A stretch of 10,378 bases of DNA from NCBI GenBank assembly GCA_024278715.1, contig JAJRSN010000009.1, positions 1-10,378 of the forward strand, given 5' to 3'. Source of the DNA: Calditrichota bacterium (lineage in GTDB: Bacteria; Calditrichota; Calditrichia; Calditrichales; Calditrichaceae). The notes beneath the pieces were generated by a model. That model had not been told where the DNA came from. It saw only the letters and a list, made by a program, of their open reading frames with translations, and did not search any database. The number at the start of each line of letters is the position of its first letter. Positions within the stretch are counted from its first letter, which is position 1. Made by a program: the position numbers and the translations under genes. Below are positions 1 to 7,618 of this stretch, piece by piece.

Positions 1-90
1 AGAAAAATAGTAAATCCGAAATTAAATATAGAAGTTAGAATTTTAGCTCCTTTTTAATGACATCTGATTAAATGTCGATAATCATTTATA

Positions 91-146
91 CGCATTACGA
101 TGACCGGAGAAGCCCGCTTAACCCTTATACCCTTAACGATTAACGA
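91..146 (+). repeat. Interspersed module, copy A (GGAGAAGCCGCTTAAC family)
   Basis: This stretch has the core CCGGAGAAG-CC-CGCTTAAC followed by CCCTTAACGATTAACGAA. The same core recurs at 4141-4173, 4304-4343, 7944-7980 and 7998-8015, with fragments at 253-287 and 4219-4234. The left part is in 7-bp register (CGCATTA, CGATGAC, CGGAGAA at 91-111), and the right part has CCCTTAA and CGATTAA in tandem, so the module itself seems to be built of heptads. The function is unknown. Confidence 0.8.
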
Positions 147-148
147 AA

Positions 149-252
149 AGTGACAAGGTCGTGATGCGTAATGCGTGATGAGTAACAAGTGACAAAGTAA
201 CAAAGTGACCAGTGACAAGTAACGAGTGACGAGTGAAGAGTGACGAGTAACA
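149..252 (+). repeat. Degenerate heptanucleotide tandem array 1
   Basis: Consecutive 7-mers close to AGTRACR can be read directly. Four in exact phase lie at 160-187 (CGTGATG, CGTAATG, CGTGATG, AGTAACA). Seven more in exact phase lie at 204-252 (AGTGACC, AGTGACA, AGTAACG, AGTGACG, AGTGAAG, AGTGACG, AGTAACA). Units between these blocks carry single-base insertions. Units vary at two or three positions while the period is kept. The style resembles the short tandemly repeated repetitive (STRR) heptamers known from heterocystous cyanobacteria, although nothing else here is cyanobacterial. Confidence 0.9.
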
Positions 253-287
253 CCCACTTAACGCTTACACCCTTAACGATTAACGAA
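253..287 (+). repeat. Interspersed module, partial copy A2
   Basis: This copy reads CACTTAACGCTTACACCCTTAACGATTAACGAA and lacks the GGAGAAG head. The last 16 bases or so match the tail of copy A, so heptad array 1 is flanked on both sides by module sequence. Confidence 0.75.
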
Positions 288-349
288 TTATTTTCTTTCT
301 TTAAAATACCAATTATATTAAATTACAAAAAAAATATCGAGACGCTGAA

Positions 350-2758
350 ATGAGAAAAAAATTTTCAATTGTCGGTAAACCGGTCGTCCGCCGCGACGGA
401 TTGGAAAAGGTTACCGGTCAGGCTAAGTTTGCGGATGATATCAACGTGCCCGATCAGCTTTACGGCGTGATGATACGGATTCCTGTCAGCCATGCCAAAA
501 TACTTTCTGTTGATTACTCCGCCGTTGAAAATCATCCCGCCGTTGCCGCTATTTGCCATGCCGGTGATATTCCCGGAGCTAAAAAGGTGGGTCCCATCAA
601 ACAGGATCAACCGGTTTTTTGTTACGAAAAAGTTGTTACTCCCGGCGATGTAATAGCCATGCTTGTGGGAGAATCGGAAGATGAATTGCTTAAGCTGCGC
701 GATCTGGTAAAAGTGGAATACGAACCTCTGCCCGTTTTAAGCGATCCTCTGCAGGCGTTAAAATCCGACGCTCCGCTCATTCATCCCGATCAGAAAAGCA
801 ACCTGATCGTGCATCATCGATTGCGAAAGGGAGACGTCGATGCGGGATTTGCCGAAAGCGATTACATTCTGGAACAGACCTACACAACGCCGTTTGTCGA
901 GCACGCCTATATTGAACCCGAAGCGGTTATCGCCGTTCCCCGCGAAGGAGATAAGGGCGTGCACATTACCGGAAGCATTCAAAATCCGTTTACAACGCGG
1001 AAGATCGTGGCAAAGGTTCTTGGCTTCCCGCTGGCAAAGGTGCGTATTCAGCAAGCCGAGTTGGGCGGTTCTTTCGGCGGAAAAGACGATATCATGAACA
1101 TCCTTTCTGCGCGGGCGGCATTGGCGGCGCTAAAAACAGGCAGACCGGTAAAAATCCGCTATCGCAGAGAAGATTCGATTTTGGAATCTTACAAACGGCA
1201 CGCCTATCACCTGCACTACAAAGTGGGCTTTAGCAAAGAAGGCAAAATCAAAGCCATGAAAATCGATGTGGTGGCTGACGGCGGAGCTTATTCTTCCATG
1301 ACGCCCTTTGTCACCTGGCGCACGGTGGTGCAGGCTACCGGACCTTACGAGACAGAAAACGTATGGACTGACGTGCGCGGCGTTTACACTAATAATCCCT
1401 ACACCGGCGCAATGCGCGGATTCGGTTCGCCGCAGCCTATTTTTGCGCAGGAATCCATCATGGACGAAATTGCAATTCAATTGGGTATGACGCCGGACGA
1501 GATCCGCCGGATTAACGGCTTTAAACCCGGATCGGTCACCGCTACCGGACATAAACTGGAAAATCACGATGTGAATCTTTTGACCGTTCTGGAAACCGCA
1601 GTAACAAAAACCGGCTTTAGCGAAAAATGGAAGAAAAATCATCGCCGCGGAAAAAAGCTGCCCGACTACGCGGCGTTAGAAGAAATATCCGCCAATCCGG
1701 GACCGTTCATTTTACATAAAGACGATTTTTTGGAACCCGATGAGGTTTACCGAAAAGGGATCGGACTTGCCGTCAGTTTTCGCGGCTGTTCTCTCGGCGC
1801 GGAAGGGGTAGATGCCGTGGCGGCTTATCTTTCACTGCAACAGGACGGTTCCGCGTATCTGCTTTCGGGACTGGCTGAAAACGGTCAGGGCATGCGCACG
1901 ACCTATTCCATCGTGGCTGCCGAAGTGCTTGGAATTTTGCCTGATGACATATTTTATCTGGATCTGGATACCGGCTACGTGGGAGACAGCGGACCGACCG
2001 TCGCCTCCCGAGCTACTCTGATGGGAGGCGGAGCTACCAGAGCCGCCGCCGAAATCTTGCGCTCGCGGTTAGAAAACATTTTGCGTCAGCACTGGAATTT
2101 GCCGGAAAACACCTGTTTTGTATTCCGCGACCGACAGGTTTACGCCGAACAAAATCCCGAACGAAAAATCGCTTTCGCCGAACTGTGCGAACTGGCTTAT
2201 AATCGCGCTACCAATCTTGCCGCCATTGGTTGGTACGCCGGACCCAAAGTGCACTGGGACGAAACAGTGGGTCAGGGTCCCGCTTATTTTACTTACGTTT
2301 ATGGCTGTCAGGTGGCGGAAGTCACCGTAAATATTGCAACCGGCGAGGTCTATGTGGATCGCGTGGTTGCCGTGCACGATCCGGGAACGGTGATAAATCT
2401 TTTGGGAGCGCAGGGGCAGGTTTACGGCGGAGTTACGCAGGGCGCCGGCTACGGATTATGGGAAGAAATCAGCGTTGACAAGGGATTTATCCGCGAACTG
2501 AATTTTGATCAGTATTTAATTCCCACCAGTAAAGATATTGGCGAAATTGTGCCCATTTTCGTGGAAGGAGAAGACCGGTACGGTCCCTGGGGCGCCAAGT
2601 CTCTCGGGGAGCCTACTCTGGAACTCACAGCGGCGGCTATAGCCAATGCCGTGCGTAATGCCACGGGTAAGCGATTTTTCCATTTACCTTTGAATTTGGA
2701 AGAAATTTTATTGAGCAAAAAACTGCATCCCACTTCAAAAAATCGGGGAAGCGCATAA
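350..2758 (+). CDS. Xanthine dehydrogenase-family molybdopterin-binding subunit
   Basis: This is the large catalytic subunit of a molybdenum hydroxylase (802 aa), which oxidises a C-H bond of an aldehyde or N-heterocycle with water as the oxygen source. Visible family motifs are VEHAYIEPEA at 183-192 (substrate and cofactor pocket), QNPF at 211-214, the glycine-rich GGSFGGK at 239-245, AMRGFGSPQ at 354-362 (equivalent to the XDH arginine loop, Arg356) and GAKSLGEP at 748-755 with the probable catalytic Glu754. CO dehydrogenase is unlikely because the CoxL active-site AYRCSFR loop is absent. There is no signal peptide, so it is cytoplasmic. The length is near E. coli XdhA (about 750 aa). It is first of three genes and its TAA overlaps the next ATG (TAATG). 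The start has only a weak ribosome site, but the protein begins at the usual GKPVVRRDGLEKVTGQAKF region. The substrate cannot be assigned; purine is one possibility. Confidence 0.93.
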   Translation: MRKKFSIVGKPVVRRDGLEKVTGQAKFADDINVPDQLYGVMIRIPVSHAKILSVDYSAVENHPAVAAICHAGDIPGAKKVGPIKQDQPVFCYEKVVTPGDVIAMLVGESEDELLKLRDLVKVEYEPLPVLSDPLQALKSDAPLIHPDQKSNLIVHHRLRKGDVDAGFAESDYILEQTYTTPFVEHAYIEPEAVIAVPREGDKGVHITGSIQNPFTTRKIVAKVLGFPLAKVRIQQAELGGSFGGKDDIMNILSARAALAALKTGRPVKIRYRREDSILESYKRHAYHLHYKVGFSKEGKIKAMKIDVVADGGAYSSMTPFVTWRTVVQATGPYETENVWTDVRGVYTNNPYTGAMRGFGSPQPIFAQESIMDEIAIQLGMTPDEIRRINGFKPGSVTATGHKLENHDVNLLTVLETAVTKTGFSEKWKKNHRRGKKLPDYAALEEISANPGPFILHKDDFLEPDEVYRKGIGLAVSFRGCSLGAEGVDAVAAYLSLQQDGSAYLLSGLAENGQGMRTTYSIVAAEVLGILPDDIFYLDLDTGYVGDSGPTVASRATLMGGGATRAAAEILRSRLENILRQHWNLPENTCFVFRDRQVYAEQNPERKIAFAELCELAYNRATNLAAIGWYAGPKVHWDETVGQGPAYFTYVYGCQVAEVTVNIATGEVYVDRVVAVHDPGTVINLLGAQGQVYGGVTQGAGYGLWEEISVDKGFIRELNFDQYLIPTSKDIGEIVPIFVEGEDRYGPWGAKSLGEPTLELTAAAIANAVRNATGKRFFHLPLNLEEILLSKKLHPTSKNRGSA

Positions 2759-3624
2759 TGATACCTGAAATCGGATACATCAGACCGCGTAACCTTCATG
2801 AAGCCTTAGAGGCTCTTGGCGCAAGCAGAGAAACAGTCCGTGTAATTGCCGGGGGCACGGACATCATCCCCGGATTTCACATTAACTCAAGGCGTTTTCG
2901 GGATATTCAAACTCTGGTGGATATTTCCGGTTTGCCCGATTTAACATTCGTTAATTTAGAAAACGACGGATTGCATATTGGCGGCGCCGTGACCTTTACC
3001 GATATTGTTAAAAATCCGCTTATTCGGGAAAAATACCCGCTATTGGCGCAGGCGGCTTCTCAGGTGGGCAGCGTGCAGATTCGCAACAGGGCTACGATTG
3101 TCGGTAACTTTGTAAACAATGCTCCGTGTGCGGACAGCGTTCCTCCTTTGTTGGTTTACGACGCCGTGATAAAAATTCAATCGACACGGTCTGAAAAAAC
3201 GCTTCCTCTGGAAGATTTTTTGCTGAAGCCGTACAAAACACAGTTACAGCCGGACGAGATCGTCAGCGAAATCGTTTTGCCTCCGTTGAAAAAAGAATAT
3301 CGCGGAGAATTTTACAAACTGGGTCGCCGACGTTCCGTAGCCATCAGCCGCATTACTCTGGCTGTTCTGGTTAAGCTCGAAGACCTGGTAATCGAAGATA
3401 TTCGAATTGCCTCTGGCGCGGTAACGCCCATAGGCATGCGTTTTCGCGAGCTGGAAGAATTTTCAAAGGGCAAAACAGCCGAAATCGATTTTCTAAAAGA
3501 ATTATCCGTTAAACTGGGCGAGGAAATTATGAAAATCACGGGCTTACGCTGGTCTTCGGCTTACAAACTTCCGGTTGTGCAGCAAATGTTTTACCTTTTG
3601 TTACGAAGGGTCTGTAACCGGTAA
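2758..3624 (+). CDS. Xanthine dehydrogenase-family FAD-binding subunit
   Basis: This is the medium, FAD-carrying subunit (288 aa) that takes electrons from the [2Fe-2S] subunit and hands them to NAD+ or another acceptor. Motifs are AGGTDIIPG at 31-39 and QIRNRATIVGNFVNNAP at 107-123, which bind FAD in this family, IGGAVTFTDI at 74-83, and the C-terminal-domain signatures ISRITLAVLV at 196-205 and SGAVTPIGMR at 219-228. The length matches E. coli XdhB (about 290 aa), and there is no room for the extra 4Fe-4S insertion found in 4-hydroxybenzoyl-CoA reductase beta subunits. The start codon overlaps the upstream stop by one base, indicating translational coupling. The gene order Mo, FAD, FeS is that of E. 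coli xdhABC rather than coxMSL. Confidence 0.93.
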   Translation: MIPEIGYIRPRNLHEALEALGASRETVRVIAGGTDIIPGFHINSRRFRDIQTLVDISGLPDLTFVNLENDGLHIGGAVTFTDIVKNPLIREKYPLLAQAASQVGSVQIRNRATIVGNFVNNAPCADSVPPLLVYDAVIKIQSTRSEKTLPLEDFLLKPYKTQLQPDEIVSEIVLPPLKKEYRGEFYKLGRRRSVAISRITLAVLVKLEDLVIEDIRIASGAVTPIGMRFRELEEFSKGKTAEIDFLKELSVKLGEEIMKITGLRWSSAYKLPVVQQMFYLLLRRVCNR

Positions 3625-3639
3625 TCATCGCTTGACGAA

Positions 3640-3644
3640 AGAGG
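3640..3644 (+). promoter_or_regulatory. Shine-Dalgarno that fixes the start of the [2Fe-2S] subunit
   Basis: AGAGG lies 5 bases before ATG 3650. The open frame extends upstream to an ATG at 3575, but that would overlap the FAD gene by 50 bases and add 25 residues not seen in the family. The site at 3640 decides for 3650. Confidence 0.75.
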
Positions 3645-3649
3645 AAATC

Positions 3650-4123
3650 ATGAAAAAGATAAACATCCGCTTCAAAGTAAACGGCAGGCAGGCGGATTTA
3701 ACCATCGCTCCGAACAAACGCCTTCTGGATGTTTTACGCGACGATTTAGGACTGACGGGCACCAAAGAAGGCTGCGACATCGGCGAATGCGGCGCCTGCA
3801 CGGTGGTGCTGAACGGTCAGGCGGTTCATTCCTGTCTGATTCTTGCAGCCCAGGCAAACGGCGCGGAAATTATTACGGTAGAAGGTCTGACGCAAAACGG
3901 CGAACTCCATCCCCTGCAGAAAAATTTCCTTGAATACGGCGCCGTGCAGTGCGGGTTCTGCATTCCGGGCATGCTGTTGTCTTCTTACGCTCTTCTTAAC
4001 GAAAATCCCAATCCCAGGGAAGACGATATCAAAGAAGCCATCGCCGGAAATCTTTGCCGCTGCACCGGATACAAGCAGATTATTCAGGCGGTAGAAGCCG
4101 CAGCAAACGAAAGTAATGAATAA
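3650..4123 (+). CDS. [2Fe-2S]-binding subunit of molybdenum hydroxylase
   Basis: This is the small electron-transfer subunit (157 aa), carrying two [2Fe-2S] clusters that connect the Mo site to FAD. The plant-ferredoxin-like N-terminal domain has Cys42, 47, 50 and 62 (CDIGECGAC and then SC). The C-terminal four-helix domain has Cys101, 104, 136 and 138 (CGFC and CRCTGY). All eight ligands are present, so an active electron chain is expected. The length is almost that of E. coli XdhC (about 159 aa). The start is 25 bases after the FAD gene and is preceded by AGAGG. It is the last gene of the operon; no MocA/XdhC-type cofactor-insertion chaperone follows within the window. Confidence 0.95.
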   Translation: MKKINIRFKVNGRQADLTIAPNKRLLDVLRDDLGLTGTKEGCDIGECGACTVVLNGQAVHSCLILAAQANGAEIITVEGLTQNGELHPLQKNFLEYGAVQCGFCIPGMLLSSYALLNENPNPREDDIKEAIAGNLCRCTGYKQIIQAVEAAANESNE

Positions 4124-4140
4124 CCGACATTTAATCCATT

Positions 4141-4173
4141 GTCGTTAATTCGTTAAGCGTTAAGGGCTTCTGG
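4141..4173 (-). repeat. Interspersed module, copy B
   Basis: Read on the minus strand this is CCAGAAGCCCTTAACGCTTAACGAATTAACGAC. It matches copies A and C with part of the GGAGAAG head altered. CGTTAAG, CGTTAAG at 4151-4164 are adjacent heptads. Confidence 0.8.
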
Positions 4174-4183
4174 TTACAAGCCA

Positions 4184-4219
4184 CTTGACCCTTGTTCCTT
4201 GTGCCCTGTGCCTTGCTTG
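4184..4219 (-). repeat. Short heptad array of a second sequence type (CTTGNNC)
   Basis: Four in-phase 7-mers CTTGACC, CTTGTTC, CTTGTGC, CCTGTGC lie at 4184-4211, followed by CTTGCTTG. The period matches the main arrays, but the unit sequence is different, suggesting that the period is kept while units drift or are exchanged. Confidence 0.75.
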
Positions 4220-4234
4220 TAAGGGTTAAGCGGC
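4219..4234 (-). repeat. Interspersed module, short fragment
   Basis: GTAAGGGTTAAGCGGC is the reverse complement of the GCCGCTTAACCCTTA part of the module. Only 16 bases are recognisable. Confidence 0.55.
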
Positions 4235-4303
4235 AGTGGTTGCAGGTTGAATTTAAATTGTGGCTTTAATCTTGAAAGGACTTTAATCTTTAATTTTACT
4301 TCA

Positions 4304-4343
4304 CGTTAATCGTTAATCGTGTAATGGTTAAGCGGCTTCTCCG
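4304..4343 (-). repeat. Interspersed module, copy B3
   Basis: Read on the minus strand this carries CGGAGAAGCCGCTTAACC and then ATTACACGATTAACGATTAACG. It is one of the best matches to copies A and C. On the + strand the heptads CGTTAAT, CGTTAAT are in tandem at 4304-4317. Confidence 0.85.
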
Positions 4344-4367
4344 ATCACACATCACGTCCTTATTATT

Positions 4368-4448
4368 CGTTACTCGTTACTTGTAACCTGCAACTTGCAA
4401 CTCATCACGCATTACGCGTCACGCGTTACGTCTTTGTCACTCGTCGCT
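4368..4448 (-). repeat. Degenerate heptanucleotide tandem array 2
   Basis: Nine 7-mers in uninterrupted phase occupy 4368-4430: CGTTACT, CGTTACT, TGTAACC, TGCAACT, TGCAACT, CATCACG, CATTACG, CGTCACG, CGTTACG. After a short irregular stretch come GTCACT and CGTCGCT. On the minus strand the consensus is again near AGTRACG, so this array is the inverted counterpart of the one at 149-252. The right end overlaps the last codons and the TGA (4437-4439) of the YgfK-type gene. Confidence 0.9.
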
Positions 4449-7400
4449 TTGTTGAACTATCAAATAATCATGATTTTTAATTGTTTCGATCATCATTTGC
4501 AAAATCCTTTTAAAACTTTCGTCATCTTCTTCCCAATCGGATTTTAAAACGGCGCCGTTTTCGTTCAGAAAAACATGCCCTGTTTTGGAAGAATGGCGAA
4601 CTTTAAATTTTAAATTGTCCTTATCCGAAAGCAGGCAGAATCCCTCATTTGAACTGTTCTCAAAATCTTCCTCGTTCCGGAACAGGGTAATTTTATCCAT
4701 GTACGGCGCGCCCTGATACGGACAAAACGTCTCGCAATTGCCGCATTCGTTACACATACTATCGATGTGCAGAATTTGAAACATGTCTTTAAAGTCGCCG
4801 TTTTTTGACTGCACCGCAATCGCCGCATTGGCGCGGTTCGGACACACTTCCACACATTTGTCGCAAATAAGATTACATTCAAGACAGCGCGCTGCTTCCT
4901 TAAGGGGATTATCGTTCTGAAACGGCAAAATCATGCCCTTACGCCGATTAATATCCGCGATCCGTTGCGCCGGATCAAACATCTCATTAAAATCCAAACC
5001 GAACGCAAGGCTAATGTTTTCTTTTTTCATAATGGCTTCGGCTGCCTTTTTCCCGTCGGCAATGGATTCCACGACAGTAGATGGTCCGCGTAAAGCGTCG
5101 CCGCCGATGAATACATTTTCCGTGCAGGTTTCGTTTGTCTCGTCGTTTACAATTATCTTTTGATTTTGATCCGGACGAATGCCGTTTCGGATGAGGTGAC
5201 GAACCTCCACTTGCTCGCCGATGGCTGAAATAAGCGAATCGATTTGAAGCACCTCGAATTCTCCGTCGAGCGGAAGCGCTCTCCGCCGCCCGTCTTCGTC
5301 CCTTTCGCCCAGAATCATTTTCTGGCACTTTAACTGTCCCGATTCAAATTCCACCGGTAAAAGTAATTCACGAAAAACAACTCCTTCCGCGACGGCTGCG
5401 TCAAATTCTTCGCGGTCCGCGGGCATAAACTCCTTTGTGCGTCGATAGATAATCGTTACCTCTTTAACGCCATTAACTCGCAGCGCAGCCCGGGCAGCGT
5501 CCATGGCTGAATTTCCGCCTCCTGTTACCGCTACCCTTTCGCCCAATTTTATTTCGGTTTTGTTGTTAAAATCACGCAGAAAATCCAAAGCGTCGATTAC
5601 GCTTTCATTCCCCTTTTTTAAGCGAAGCTTCCTGGACTCTCCCGCGCCTATCGCCAGAAAAATATATTTAAATCCTTCGTTCTTTAAAACATCAATTGAA
5701 AAATCTTCTTTAACGCCGAAACGGAATTGCACTCCGTGGCTACGAATAAACTCCACGTCGCTATCGATGGCGTATTGAGGCAGACGAAAATCCGGTATCA
5801 CGTTTTGCACAACTCCGCCGGCGCGTTCGTTCTTTTCGAATACGGTCACCTTAAATCCCGCTTTTGCTAAAAAATATGCCGCAGACAATCCCGCCGGTCC
5901 GGCGCCGATTACCGCCGCCTCGATTCCGTTGGAAGAAGGCGCAAGCTGCCGCCCGTATTTCTTTATGAACTCGCTATATGCTTTTTCAGCCGCCACTTTT
6001 TTCATCTCGCGAATGTAAACAGGACTTTCATAATCCCAGCGCGTGCAGTGATCCATGCACCGGTGATCGCAGATGTAGCCGGTGATGTGCGGCAGCGGAT
6101 TGGTTTCCACAATCACCTTAAAAGCTTCGAGGTAACGCTCTTCTTTCACCAGACGAATGTACTCCGAAACATCCTGATGAATAGGACAAATTTCCCTGCA
6201 GGGAGAAATGTAGCAATCGAATTGCGGCAACCGGATATTTAATTTAATCGAGTCTATTTCCCGCCTCTCTTTGCGGTAATAAGGATCATCCTGCGCTTCT
6301 TCAACAAGGCTTTCTAATTTTTTAAGGTTTAAACGGTCGCCACGTAACCAGTCTTTCCAGTGAAACATTTCCACCTTTTCTACCATTTGCAGCAATCGGG
6401 CATATCCGCCAGGTTTCAGCAAATCGGTTACCATGGTCACGGGATAGATACCTGTTTTCAAAATGCGTTCCACATTATGATGCGAAGCGCCGCCGGAATA
6501 GGAAATTTGCAGCCGCCCGTCGAATTCTTTGGCTAACACCCAGGCAAGGGCGACGGTAAGCGGAAAAAGTGCCCTTCCGGACATGTACATCTCTTCGCCG
6601 GGCAGCCGGTTCCGAACGTTTTTCATTCCCAGAGTATTGGAAAGTTTTATTCCGAATTGTTTACCGCGAGAAGCTGCAAATTTCTGCAAACGGCGAATCA
6701 TCGGCACGGCATCCGAATATTGCAGATCTTGATCAAACGCCTTCCGATCCAACTCAACATACTTGTACCCCAGACGATCGAGCGTGCTCCGAACTTTCTC
6801 AAATCCCAATAAAGTCGGATTTAACTTAACGTAAGTGTGCAATCCCTTTTCGCTTATCAGGTATCGGCAAATGGCTTCGATTTCGTCAGGAGGACATCCG
6901 TGCATTGTCGATACGGTAACGGAAGAGGAGATATTAGCAGAGATATTTTCAATCGCATTTTTAATTCGATCTATTGTTTGTTTGCGACTATTTCCGGCAA
7001 TCTCCGTTATCAAATCATTAAATTCCTGCTGTTTTAATTTTTCCATGAAGAGTTTTTGGTATTCGGAAAATAATTCGGTTGAAGAGGCGTCGATTAATTC
7101 GTTAATAAAGCGCTCCATCCCGGGCGTTTTAATTCCTTCCAGATCGTAACCCACGCTCATATTAAAAATAAATCCCCGCTCCTCCGTTCGGGAAAATCCG
7201 AACAATTCTTTTAAAAAATGTATTAAAAACCAGGCTTTTACGTATTCGCGGTACGATTGATCAAGCGTGAGCTCCTGTGACCATTCCACATTATAGCCTT
7301 CGTCTTCGGCTTCGATGCAGGGTTTGTGAATTTTTAAGCGATCAAGCTTTTGTACGGTTTTCAATTCAAAGAATCGTCCCCCGGCAAGATAAGAAACCAC

Positions 7401-7607
7401 AATATTCTGGGCGAGCTGAGTATGAGGACCGGCAGCCGGACCCAACGGAGTTTCCAGAGAATCGCCGAAAATTCTGATCCGGTTGTCACTTTTTTTAAAG
7501 AAGAATTTTCCAAAAGGAAGACTAAAAATTTTGCGGGTGCGGGTAAATTCTTTCAGAATCCGGTTCAATAAATTCTCAAAGGGAATTGGACGCATTATGT
7601 CTGACAT
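4437..7607 (-). CDS. ygfK: YgfK-type FAD/Fe-S oxidoreductase (putative selenate reductase subunit)
   Basis: This 1056-aa multidomain redox protein matches E. coli YgfK (about 1030 aa) from end to end, starting with the near-identical MSDIMRPIPFENLL. Residues 1-410 form a dihydroorotate-dehydrogenase-like barrel with GPAAGPHTQLAQN at 56-68, STMHGCPPDEIEAICRYL at 233-250, KLNPTLLG at 261-268 and TDLLKPGGY at 394-402. Residues 460-860 resemble the glutamate synthase small subunit: Cys470, 474, 513, 517 and 521 for a Fe-S centre, FAD-binding VIGAGPAGLSAAYFL at 566-580, NAD(P)H-binding TGGGNSAMDAA at 695-705, and the FAD motif IGGDALRGPSTVVESIADG at 834-852. The C-terminus has cysteines 908, 911, 915, 918, 922 and 952, 955, 958, 962 for 4Fe-4S clusters. 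No signal peptide is seen. The selenate reductase name is historical. The gene is often linked to molybdenum hydroxylases and anaerobic purine breakdown, which fits the facing operon. AGGAG precedes the start. Confidence 0.95.
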   Translation of the reverse strand: MSDIMRPIPFENLLNRILKEFTRTRKIFSLPFGKFFFKKSDNRIRIFGDSLETPLGPAAGPHTQLAQNIVVSYLAGGRFFELKTVQKLDRLKIHKPCIEAEDEGYNVEWSQELTLDQSYREYVKAWFLIHFLKELFGFSRTEERGFIFNMSVGYDLEGIKTPGMERFINELIDASSTELFSEYQKLFMEKLKQQEFNDLITEIAGNSRKQTIDRIKNAIENISANISSSVTVSTMHGCPPDEIEAICRYLISEKGLHTYVKLNPTLLGFEKVRSTLDRLGYKYVELDRKAFDQDLQYSDAVPMIRRLQKFAASRGKQFGIKLSNTLGMKNVRNRLPGEEMYMSGRALFPLTVALAWVLAKEFDGRLQISYSGGASHHNVERILKTGIYPVTMVTDLLKPGGYARLLQMVEKVEMFHWKDWLRGDRLNLKKLESLVEEAQDDPYYRKERREIDSIKLNIRLPQFDCYISPCREICPIHQDVSEYIRLVKEERYLEAFKVIVETNPLPHITGYICDHRCMDHCTRWDYESPVYIREMKKVAAEKAYSEFIKKYGRQLAPSSNGIEAAVIGAGPAGLSAAYFLAKAGFKVTVFEKNERAGGVVQNVIPDFRLPQYAIDSDVEFIRSHGVQFRFGVKEDFSIDVLKNEGFKYIFLAIGAGESRKLRLKKGNESVIDALDFLRDFNNKTEIKLGERVAVTGGGNSAMDAARAALRVNGVKEVTIIYRRTKEFMPADREEFDAAVAEGVVFRELLLPVEFESGQLKCQKMILGERDEDGRRRALPLDGEFEVLQIDSLISAIGEQVEVRHLIRNGIRPDQNQKIIVNDETNETCTENVFIGGDALRGPSTVVESIADGKKAAEAIMKKENISLAFGLDFNEMFDPAQRIADINRRKGMILPFQNDNPLKEAARCLECNLICDKCVEVCPNRANAAIAVQSKNGDFKDMFQILHIDSMCNECGNCETFCPYQGAPYMDKITLFRNEEDFENSSNEGFCLLSDKDNLKFKVRHSSKTGHVFLNENGAVLKSDWEEDDESFKRILQMMIETIKNHDYLIVQQSDE

Positions 7608-7613
7608 GTTCGA

Positions 7614-7618
7614 CTCCT
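7614..7618 (-). promoter_or_regulatory. Shine-Dalgarno of the ygfK-type gene
   Basis: On the minus strand AGGAG sits 6 bases before ATG 7607. It supports this ATG rather than the second ATG four codons inside, and the extra residues MSDI match the E. coli homologue's N-terminus. Confidence 0.75.

Larger units (their letters stand above)
1..349. other. Non-coding leader upstream of the molybdenum hydroxylase operon
   Basis: I see no convincing gene here. A short minus-strand open frame can be read across the repeats, but its peptide is only the translation of the 7-bp repeat. Bases 1-90 are AT-rich with no recognisable feature beyond a weak inverted repeat (GACAT at 59-63, ATGTC at 72-76). 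Bases 91-287 are repeats, described separately. Bases 288-349 are very AT-rich and must hold the operon promoter; a TATATT at 314-319 is a possible -10 element, but no matching -35 can be defended. Confidence 0.6.
4124..4436. other. Repeat-rich spacer between convergent xdh-type operon and ygfK
   Basis: No gene is seen. The spacer lies between two converging transcription units and should contain their ends, but no stem followed by a T-run is convincing. Two weak hairpins are visible (CGACA/TGTCG at 4125-4144 and GGCTT/AAGCC at 4165-4182), neither with a U-tract. Almost all of the rest is heptad arrays and module copies in inverted orientation, listed separately. A 10-base direct repeat CTTTAATCTT occurs at 4264-4273 and 4281-4290. 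Confidence 0.6.

Noticed and set aside
54..257. 67-codon open frame on the minus strand with leucine/threonine-rich repeated peptide
   Set aside because: The peptide is the translation of the 7-bp DNA repeat in rotating frames; there is no ribosome site and no conserved domain.
91..287. CRISPR array
   Set aside because: Units are 7 bp, adjacent and degenerate, with no unique spacers of constant length and no cas genes.
3575..3649. Upstream in-frame ATG that would lengthen the [2Fe-2S] subunit by 25 residues, starting with MCSKC
   Set aside because: It overlaps the FAD gene by 50 bases, has no ribosome site, and the family starts right before the KINIRFKVNG strand; ATG 3650 has AGAGG at the right distance.
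350..4123. Aerobic CO dehydrogenase (coxLMS)
   Set aside because: The catalytic subunit lacks the AYRCSFR active-site loop and has AMRGFGSPQ as in xanthine dehydrogenase types; gene order also differs from coxMSL.
4125..4182. Rho-independent terminator for the Mo-hydroxylase operon
   Set aside because: The two stems found are only 5 bp with 8-10 nt loops and neither is followed by a T-run.
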